Positions 15,821 to 21,241 of a stretch of DNA of 21,241 nt are shown piece by piece (within the stretch, counting starts at the first letter, position 1; every line of letters begins with the position of its first letter). The notes beneath the pieces are model-generated. The model worked only from the letters and a program-made list of their open reading frames with translations. It was not told where the DNA came from and did not search any database. The DNA comes from an uncultured Clostridia bacterium. GTDB lineage: Bacteria; Bacillota; Clostridia; JAAYHZ01. A program made the translations under genes and the position numbers. The stretch is taken from the NCBI GenBank assembly GCA_937894465.1, contig CALCRE010000170.1, positions 1 through 21,241 of the forward strand. Reading direction: 5' to 3'.

Positions 15821-16936
15821 ATGATAAAACCAATACGTGAGAAATGGAAAGGAACCATGACCGACAGAGAAAGGTTCAACAATCAAATGCATTATAAGCC
15901 CATCGATCGTTGTTTCAATATGGAATTCGGTTATTGGGACGAAAACTTTACCACATGGGATATTTTTATAGATCATAATATTAAGAATAATTATGAAGCG
16001 GATATCTTCTTTCAGTTTGATACCATTAAGACGGTCTCAGGTGTCGACGGATTGCATCCTTGGTTTGAAAGCAAAACCATCGGGGAGAAAGACGGAAAGC
16101 TCATCATTCAAAATGGTGACGGCTTGATTGCTGAAGTTCCGAAGGATCGCCATGATACCATACCTCATTTTATCAAGTCGGCTATCAACAGTCCGGAGGA
16201 TTGGAAAAGGGTCAAGGAAGAAAGAATGCGCTTGGATGATCCCGCACGTGTTGTGGATATAAATAAACTCAAGGCACGCTTTCCTGATGATCGTGATTAT
16301 CCTCTGGGGGTAAATTGCGGTTCCATGATCGGTAAAGTCCGTGATATGCTGACTTTTGAAGGTCTGGCCTACGCGATTTACGATTATCCCGATATGGTGG
16401 AGGATATGGTGGAGACCCGTTGCCAATTGGTGGAACTTTTTTTGGATCAAGTATTGCCTCATTTTCAATTTGATTTTGCTTCCGGCTGGGAAGATATTTG
16501 TTTCAACCATGGACCTATTGTCACACTGGACTTTTTTAAGGATGTGGTGACACCCAGATACAAAAGAATCTCTAAGAAATTAAGAGCACATGGTATTGAC
16601 TTATGGTACACCGACTGCGACGGTGACGTACGTCCAATTCTTCCGTATTTAATGGAAGGTGGCATCAACTGTCTATTCCCTTATGAAGTCAACAGTTGTG
16701 CGCATCCAGGTGAACTTTTGGATGAGTTTGGTAAAGATTTGAGAATCATGGGCGGAGTCGACAAAATGGCATTAGGCTCAGGGAAAGTTGAGATAAAAAA
16801 ATACTTGGAGTCTTTGGTACCCTATGTGGAAAGGGGAGGATACATTCCTTTTTGTGATCACAGATGTCCTCCTAATGTAAAGACCGAGGACTATTTATAT
16901 TATTTGGATTTAAAAGAAAAAATGTTCGGATTATAA
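15821..16936 (+). CDS. Uroporphyrinogen decarboxylase/MtaA-superfamily protein, first
   Basis: 371 residues of the UroD-like TIM-barrel superfamily, which includes HemE and the corrinoid-dependent methyltransferases MtaA/CmuA. It is not HemE: the N-terminal arginine motif of HemE is absent, and the start (MTDRERFNNQMHYKPIDR, then GYWDE) is of the methyltransferase-like branch. Family landmarks are SGWEDICFNHGP (about 221-232), a Tyr-Thr-Asp-Cys segment with Cys266 at the position of the HxC zinc motif, and a late FCDHRCPPNV (about 344-353). No corrinoid protein is nearby. An ATG at 15800 is in frame without a ribosome binding site; GGAG at 15810-15813 sits 7 bases before the ATG at 15821, which I choose. 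Substrate unknown. Confidence 0.8.
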   Translation: MIKPIREKWKGTMTDRERFNNQMHYKPIDRCFNMEFGYWDENFTTWDIFIDHNIKNNYEADIFFQFDTIKTVSGVDGLHPWFESKTIGEKDGKLIIQNGDGLIAEVPKDRHDTIPHFIKSAINSPEDWKRVKEERMRLDDPARVVDINKLKARFPDDRDYPLGVNCGSMIGKVRDMLTFEGLAYAIYDYPDMVEDMVETRCQLVELFLDQVLPHFQFDFASGWEDICFNHGPIVTLDFFKDVVTPRYKRISKKLRAHGIDLWYTDCDGDVRPILPYLMEGGINCLFPYEVNSCAHPGELLDEFGKDLRIMGGVDKMALGSGKVEIKKYLESLVPYVERGGYIPFCDHRCPPNVKTEDYLYYLDLKEKMFGL

Positions 16937-16956
16937 AGTTTGGAGGATCATATCCT

Positions 16957-17922
16957 ATGTTGTCAAAAGAACGTGTTCAGTGTGTTATAGAGGGGAAAGC
17001 CCCGGACAAGATCCCTGTATATGGATGGCTTAAAGAAAATTTAAAGGATGTCATATCTGCAAAATACGGTAGTGTGGAGCAATTTGAAGACAAATACGAG
17101 TTTGACTTTGCCCATTTATTCGGTGGCCCCGGTTGTTTCAACCGGGAACAGTTTACCGCATTAAAAAAATCTTGTAATGGTGAAATAACCCCGGAGAGCT
17201 TATTGTCATTGGATATGGCAGATGTGAACGATCATACCAAGTATGAAAACGTTAAAAAGGCTATTGAGCATCACAAAGAAAAAAGGGGACGGTTTGTTTA
17301 TATACAAACTCCGGGTATATTCGAAGCAAATAACGATTATTTCGGCATTCAAAATCATTTGATGTTTTTGGCTTTGTATCCGGAGGAATTAAAGCTTGTG
17401 TATGAACGACAAGCAAAATGGAACCGTCAATTTGCTTTGAATTGTATAGATCTAGGTGTAGATATGATCCACGTTTCGGATGATTGGGGCGCACAAAATT
17501 CTTTGCTTTTTAGCCCTGATACTTGGTGGGAATTAATATACCCTTATCACAAAATTACTGTGGATGCGGTAAAACAAACCGGTACTTATGTCAGTTTGCA
17601 CAGTGACGGCAATATTACACAGGTTTTGGACGGTATTGTGAAGTTAGGTTATGATGTCATCCATCCTTACCAAGAATCCGCCGGTATGAGCTACGATTTA
17701 TATCATAGGAAATACAAAGACCACTTTGCCCTGATGGGGGGGTTAGACGTGCAAACCACCATTGGATTCGGCAAACTGGAGCATCTGAAAAGTGAAATAG
17801 AAAGAATTATCGGTCTGTTCAAATCAGGGCACCTTTTGTTTTGTACCAGCCACTTTGTTCAAGCCCACTGTACCCTTGAAGAATTGGAATTTGCTTACGA
17901 CCTGATACTCAGTATACGATAA
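16957..17922 (+). CDS. Uroporphyrinogen decarboxylase/MtaA-superfamily protein, second
   Basis: 321 residues of the same superfamily but only distantly like its neighbour, so not a recent duplicate. Visible landmarks are VSDDWGAQNSLLFSPDTWWELI (about 173-194, shown here only by its ends VSDDWG and WWELI), LHSDGN (214-219), ALMGGLD (258-264) and FCTSHFVQAHC (295-305). In MtaA-type enzymes the first of these small motifs is HxCG; here it is His215-Ser-Asp-Gly, with possible replacement ligands Cys296, His299 or Cys305. GGAGG precedes the ATG by about ten bases and the gene follows the previous one by 20 bases, so they are co-transcribed and may act together. The reaction is unknown. Confidence 0.75.
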   Translation: MLSKERVQCVIEGKAPDKIPVYGWLKENLKDVISAKYGSVEQFEDKYEFDFAHLFGGPGCFNREQFTALKKSCNGEITPESLLSLDMADVNDHTKYENVKKAIEHHKEKRGRFVYIQTPGIFEANNDYFGIQNHLMFLALYPEELKLVYERQAKWNRQFALNCIDLGVDMIHVSDDWGAQNSLLFSPDTWWELIYPYHKITVDAVKQTGTYVSLHSDGNITQVLDGIVKLGYDVIHPYQESAGMSYDLYHRKYKDHFALMGGLDVQTTIGFGKLEHLKSEIERIIGLFKSGHLLFCTSHFVQAHCTLEELEFAYDLILSIR

Positions 17923-17923
17923 A

Positions 17924-18334
17924 TTATTTGACCTTTATGTTAAAATCCCTGAATTGTGCAGGCTCTTTTGAGTCTGCAAAGGATTTTTCATATTGCATTT
18001 TTATAGAAGTTTCACCGTCGCTCATAGCGCGAAATACAAATCGATGTAATCCGGATGCTCCCAATGTTTCCGTGTCTTTTGCCGGAATGTACTCGTCTTT
18101 GATGTATTGAACCACTTCGTCGTTTGTAATTTTAAAACTCCAAGTGTATCCCGTGGAAGGAGTAGCCTCCAATTCGATAGTAAAAAATGTACCGGATTTA
18201 ACGTTCAATGTTTTGAATGCATCATCGGCTGTTACAACAACTTCCGGTGCATAAATAAAGGAAAATATAATAATACTTCCGATGAGAAAAACAAGGATTG
18301 TAAATATAATCATTGGCAGTGAACGATATTTCAT
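17924..18334 (-). CDS. Membrane-anchored chagasin-like (I42) protease-inhibitor family protein
   Basis: 136 residues with a hydrophobic N-terminal segment (about 8-29) that could be a signal anchor, then an immunoglobulin-like domain of the chagasin/I42 type. Known I42 proteins block papain-like cysteine proteases with three loops. Here the first loop matches well (ATPSTGYTW, 57-65), the second is plausible (GASG, 92-95), and the third, usually RPW or RPF, is degenerate (KSF, 117-119). The protein would face outside the membrane. GAAGGAGA precedes the ATG on the minus strand. It is the only minus-strand gene, ends 1 base from the gene before it (tail to tail), and no cysteine protease is nearby. 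Confidence 0.72.
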   Translation of the reverse strand: MKYRSLPMIIFTILVFLIGSIIIFSFIYAPEVVVTADDAFKTLNVKSGTFFTIELEATPSTGYTWSFKITNDEVVQYIKDEYIPAKDTETLGASGLHRFVFRAMSDGETSIKMQYEKSFADSKEPAQFRDFNIKVK

Positions 18335-18385
18335 AATTGGTCTCCTTCACAGATCAGTTTTTGTAAGCAACATATCATATCATAG

Positions 18386-18394
18386 ATTATAGCA
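18386..18394 (-). promoter_or_regulatory. Extended -10 promoter of the chagasin-like gene
   Basis: On the minus strand this reads TGCTATAAT, an extended -10. The -35 position has a weak TTTCAA-like match. The predicted leader is about 45 bases. Confidence 0.5.
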
Positions 18395-18434
18395 AATAAT
18401 TCGCAGGATTGAAACATAGTCTCATATGATTTTA

Positions 18435-18443
18435 TGGTATAAT
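18435..18443 (+). promoter_or_regulatory. Extended -10 promoter of the aldo/keto reductase pair
   Basis: TGGTATAAT with no good -35 at the right distance (TTGAAA at 18409-18414 is too far). It is divergent from the minus-strand promoter about 45 bases away. The rest of 18335-18476 shows nothing else I can support. Confidence 0.5.
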
Positions 18444-18476
18444 TATAAGTAATATTTTTTAGGCAGGTGTTTTATT

Positions 18477-19604
18477 ATGAAATACAGAAAGTTTGGAAAT
18501 ACAGGAGTGGATGTCTCGGCTTTAGGGTTCGGTTGTATGCGTTTACCCATGTTGGACACGGATCACGGTGAAGTTGTCAATGAAGAATTGTCCATAAAGA
18601 TAATACGTGATGCCATCGACCAAGGTGTAAACTACATAGATACGGCATATGGTTATTGTGGAGGAAAAAGCGAAGAGACCGTGGGGAAGGCGTTGAAAGG
18701 CGGATATAGGGAAAAAGTATATGTCTCTACCAAAATGCCTACTTTTAATGTAAAGGAAAAAGGAGACTACAGAAGATTTCTAGAAGAGCAATTAAGAAGA
18801 TTGGATGTAGGTGCAATTGATTTTTATCATTTCCATGCTTTAAACAATAAGTTATGGGAAGACGTGGTTTTGAAGTTCAATTTATTGGATGATGCAATAA
18901 AGGCTAAAGAAGAAGGTTTGATTAAGCATATTTCATTTTCATTCCATGATCATCCGGATATTATGAAAAAAATCATTGACTCCGGTGCATTTGAATCGGT
19001 GTTATGCCAATACAATTTGTTGGATCGAGCCAATGAAGAAGCCATTGAATATGCAAATCAAAAAGGATTGGGCGTTGTCATCATGGGACCGGTTGCAGGG
19101 GGAAGATTGGTCGCTCCTTCAAAAGTGTTCAAGGATATGTTCGGTCGGGAAGCCGCCAACACACCGGAGCTGGCATTCCGTTTTGTATTGGGCAATCCTA
19201 ATGTTTCTTGTGCATTATCCGGTATGAGTAACGAACAGATGGTTCAAGAAAATATCAATACTGCAAGCGACTCTTCACCTTTGAGTAAACTGGAGATGGA
19301 CAAAATTGCAAAAGCTCTTGATGAAATCAAAGGATTGGCGGATTTGTATTGTACAGGATGTGAATATTGTTTGCCTTGTCCCCAAAACATCAATATACCA
19401 AAGCTTTTCAGCATCATGAATTATCATAAGGTTTACGGAATGACTGATTATGCTGAGGATCTTTACAAAGGCATAGGAAAAACTGATAAAGCAGGTGCAC
19501 GACCGGTTGAATGTATTGAATGCGGAACTTGTGAAAGCAAATGTCCACAGAACATCGAAATACGGGAGCAATTAAAGGAAATTGTCAGTGTATTCGGTGA
19601 GTAA
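18477..19604 (+). CDS. Iron-sulfur aldo/keto reductase, tandem copy 1
   Basis: 375 residues: an aldo/keto reductase barrel (about 1-280) followed by a ferredoxin-like tail. The catalytic tetrad is recognisable as Asp55, Tyr60 (or Tyr58), Lys86 and His118. The tail has two cysteine sets, Cys292/295/298/301 (CTGCEYCLPCP) and Cys346/349/352/356 (CIECGTCESKCP), the arrangement of a two-[4Fe-4S] ferredoxin. Such proteins are common in anaerobes and probably link NAD(P)H- or ferredoxin-level electrons to carbonyl reduction; substrates are unknown. The ribosome binding site is an imperfect GGCAGGTG. It is followed after 57 bases by an 83%-identical copy, probably in the same transcript. Confidence 0.9.
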   Translation: MKYRKFGNTGVDVSALGFGCMRLPMLDTDHGEVVNEELSIKIIRDAIDQGVNYIDTAYGYCGGKSEETVGKALKGGYREKVYVSTKMPTFNVKEKGDYRRFLEEQLRRLDVGAIDFYHFHALNNKLWEDVVLKFNLLDDAIKAKEEGLIKHISFSFHDHPDIMKKIIDSGAFESVLCQYNLLDRANEEAIEYANQKGLGVVIMGPVAGGRLVAPSKVFKDMFGREAANTPELAFRFVLGNPNVSCALSGMSNEQMVQENINTASDSSPLSKLEMDKIAKALDEIKGLADLYCTGCEYCLPCPQNINIPKLFSIMNYHKVYGMTDYAEDLYKGIGKTDKAGARPVECIECGTCESKCPQNIEIREQLKEIVSVFGE

Positions 19605-19661
19605 GCATTTTATTTTTAAGTGGAAATAGATTTTGAATAACTTGAGAAAGCAGGTGTCACC

Positions 19662-20789
19662 ATGAAATACAGAAAGTTTGGGAATACGGGAGTGGAACTA
19701 TCGGCTTTAGGTTTCGGTTGTATGCGTTTACCGATGATCGAAACTGACAATGGAAAGATTGTCAATGAAGAATTATCCGTTAAGATGATTAGGCAGGCCA
19801 TTGATCAAGGTGTCAACTATTTCGATTCTGCATATGGCTATTGCGGTGGTAAAAGTGAGGAAACATTAGGAAAGGCCCTAAAAGGCGGATACAGGGATAA
19901 AGTTTTTGTATCTACTAAAGTGCCCACTTCCCGGATCAAAGAAAAAAGCGACTACAGAAAATTTTTGGAAGAGCAATTACAGAGGTTGGACGTAGGGGCA
20001 ATCGATTTTTATCACTTTCATTATCTCACAGACAATGCATGGGAAAATATTGTTTTAAAATTCGATTTGTTAGATGATGCCATGAAAGCCAAAGAAGAAG
20101 GTCTGATTAAGCATATTTCATTTTCATTCCATGATCATCCGGATGTCATGAAAAAAATCATTGACTCCGGTGCTTTTGAATCGGTGTTGTGCCAATACAA
20201 TTTGTTGGACCGCGCCAACGAAGATGCCATTGAATATGCAAATCAAAAAGGATTGGGTGTTGTTATCATGGGACCTGTGGCCGGTGGAAGATTGGTTGCT
20301 CCATCCCAAGTGTTCAAAGACCTGTTCGGTAGGGAAGCGGCAAGCACACCTGAATTGGCATTGCGTTTTGTTTTGGGTAATCCAAATGTTACATGCGCAT
20401 TGTCCGGTATGAGTGATGAACAAATGGTACAAGAAAATATCCGGACTGCAAACGATTCCACACCATTGAGCGGAGAAGAAACCGGAAGAATCGCAAAAGC
20501 CTTGGACGAAATAAAGGGGTTGGCGGATTTGTATTGTACAGGGTGTGAATATTGCTTGCCTTGTCCACAAAACATCAATATCCCAAAGCTTTTCAGCATT
20601 ATGAATTATCATAAGGTTTACGGAATGTCTGATTATGCCGGAAGGCTTTACAAGGATGTAGGGCTGAATGAAAAGACAGGTTCCCGACCGGCCGAATGCA
20701 TTGAATGCGGAACTTGTGAAAGCAAATGTCCGCAAAACATCCGGATTCGAGAGCAATTGAAAGAAATCATTACAGCTTTCGGAGAATGA
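19662..20789 (+). CDS. Iron-sulfur aldo/keto reductase, tandem copy 2
   Basis: 375 residues, same length as copy 1, 313 identical positions by hand count (about 83%). The catalytic residues Asp55, Tyr60, Lys86 and His118 and all eight tail cysteines are kept. Differences cluster just after the catalytic histidine (residues 121-130: ALNNKLWEDV against YLTDNAWENI) and in 271-276 and 331-341, while the barrel core 131-260 is almost unchanged. The loop after His118 helps shape the substrate pocket in this family, so the copies may differ in substrate. Its start context (GCAGGTG) copies that of the first gene. There is no terminator between the copies. Confidence 0.9.
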   Translation: MKYRKFGNTGVELSALGFGCMRLPMIETDNGKIVNEELSVKMIRQAIDQGVNYFDSAYGYCGGKSEETLGKALKGGYRDKVFVSTKVPTSRIKEKSDYRKFLEEQLQRLDVGAIDFYHFHYLTDNAWENIVLKFDLLDDAMKAKEEGLIKHISFSFHDHPDVMKKIIDSGAFESVLCQYNLLDRANEDAIEYANQKGLGVVIMGPVAGGRLVAPSQVFKDLFGREAASTPELALRFVLGNPNVTCALSGMSDEQMVQENIRTANDSTPLSGEETGRIAKALDEIKGLADLYCTGCEYCLPCPQNINIPKLFSIMNYHKVYGMSDYAGRLYKDVGLNEKTGSRPAECIECGTCESKCPQNIRIREQLKEIITAFGE

Positions 20790-20810
20790 CAGGTATGAAA
20801 TTTTTTGTTC

Positions 20811-20839
20811 TTGACAATGATATAATATGGATATATAAT
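20811..20839 (+). promoter_or_regulatory. Consensus sigma-A promoter of the ileS T-box transcript
   Basis: TTGACA (20811-20816) and TATAAT (20834-20839) with a 17-base spacer: a perfect match to the vegetative consensus. The predicted start is near 20846, about 40 bases before the T-box stem I. It is the strongest promoter in the window. Confidence 0.85.
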
Positions 20840-20883
20840 TTTGTAGATATATCAAAAATCGTAGAACGGAAAAAGTAGGTTGA

Positions 20884-21112
20884 ATTGGATTTCACAGAGA
20901 GTAGCCAAATGGTGAGACGGTTATATGACACTCATCCGAAAGATCATCCGGGAGATTTCCTTTCGAAATAGCAGTAGAGGGGAACGGTTTAACACCGTTA
21001 TCATTGAAAAGTGATTTTTAATAACTCGTTGTTACTAGGGTTTTATAAAATAATTTGGGTGGTACCGCGGAAAACAGACCTTTCGTCCCTTTGGATGAAA
21101 GGTCTTATTTTA
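20884..21112 (+). ncRNA. T-box leader, isoleucine specific, upstream of ileS
   Basis: A T-box riboswitch senses uncharged tRNA and controls termination before a synthetase gene. Stem I parts are visible: AGAGAG followed by a GGTGAGAC segment (about 20898-20920), and GAAAGATCATCCGGGAG (from about 20938) in the position that normally holds the specifier. The likely specifier is AUC at 20943-20945, followed by A, which reads isoleucine and agrees with the gene downstream. The T-box core GGGTGGTACCGCG is at 21057-21069. It fills most of the only gap longer than 300 bases (20790-21157). Stem I limits are approximate. Confidence 0.92.
21076..21105 (+). terminator. T-box terminator hairpin
   Basis: Thirteen base pairs (21076-21088 with 21093-21105, one G-U) around a CTTT loop, followed by TATTTTAT. 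It competes with the antiterminator formed by the T-box core just upstream: uncharged isoleucine tRNA should favour read-through into ileS. Confidence 0.85.
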
Positions 21113-21157
21113 TGGAGATAACCCGAAAAATCGGGACTAGATACGGAGGTTGCGATC

Positions 21158-21241
21158 ATGTACAAGAAGGTAGACAAGGAGCTTAACTTTGTCGACAGGG
21201 AAAAAAATGTTTTGGACTTTTGGAAGCGAAACGATATTTTT
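21158..21241 (+). CDS. ileS: Isoleucine-tRNA ligase, N-terminal fragment
   Basis: Only the first 28 codons are in the window. The sequence begins MYKKVDKELNFVDREKN and continues with VLDFWKRNDIF, the usual N-terminus of the long bacterial IleRS type found in many Clostridia. GGAGGT at 21145-21150 sits 7 bases before the ATG. The isoleucine T-box directly upstream supports the call. The catalytic motifs lie beyond the end. Confidence 0.88.
   Translation, partial: MYKKVDKELNFVDREKNVLDFWKRNDIF

Noticed and set aside
20124..20855. Long antisense frame (243 codons) opposite the second aldo/keto reductase
   Set aside because: It mirrors a conserved gene; the first copy has similar antisense frames from the same codon use, and no start signals are present.
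1..21241. CRISPR arrays, insertion sequences, tRNA or rRNA genes, phage or attachment sites
   Set aside because: Both strands were read for these and none was found: no regularly spaced repeats, transposase-like frames or tRNA-like cloverleafs.

Overview
This is a low-GC (visually mid-thirties percent) chromosomal window from an endospore-forming member of the Clostridia (Firmicutes). The evidence is the conserved run dxs - nadK - argR - recN - spoIVB - spo0A, the later division-cluster pair sepF - yggT with yggS, a T-box-controlled ileS, strong GGAGG ribosome binding sites and TTG/GTG starts. I cannot name the genus from sequence alone. Nearly all genes are on the + strand. The only minus-strand gene is a small membrane-anchored chagasin-like protein.

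Layout. (1) 1-5007: the 3' end of dxs, then NAD kinase, the arginine repressor ArgR, the DNA repair ATPase RecN and the sporulation checkpoint protease SpoIVB, ending at an intrinsic terminator. The tlyA gene often found between dxs and nadK is absent. (2) 5170-6870: at the syntenic spo0A position there are two tandem Spo0A-type regulators, about 83% identical to each other. Both have a normal-looking DNA-binding domain, a damaged receiver acidic pocket and a shortened loop where sigma-A is contacted in B. subtilis Spo0A. The first copy also lacks the phospho-acceptor aspartate (Ser57); the second keeps it (Asp60). (3) 6989-10668: three metabolic genes, namely a Cys/Met-type PLP enzyme, a Gfo/Idh/MocA oxidoreductase and a DegT/DnrJ/EryC1 aminotransferase, ending at a strong terminator. 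(4) 10756-13030: an RluA-type pseudouridine synthase and a YnbB-like PLP protein. (5) 13052-15798: an HlyD-like membrane protein, YggS, SepF and YggT, tightly spaced as one operon. (6) 15821-17922: two unlike members of the uroporphyrinogen decarboxylase/MtaA superfamily. (7) 17924-18334 (minus): the chagasin-like protein. (8) 18477-20789: two tandem iron-sulfur aldo/keto reductases, about 83% identical. (9) 20811-21241: a consensus promoter, an isoleucine T-box leader and the first 28 codons of ileS.

How the parts relate. The housekeeping blocks are the usual clostridial neighbourhoods. Metabolic genes sit between them, and ylmH and divIVA, which often separate yggT from ileS, are not here. 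The most unusual content is the duplicated and altered Spo0A locus. If no canonical spo0A exists elsewhere in the genome, this organism enters sporulation with a master regulator that cannot work by the textbook phosphorelay mechanism. SpoIVB just upstream keeps all its catalytic residues, so sporulation itself is probably intact.
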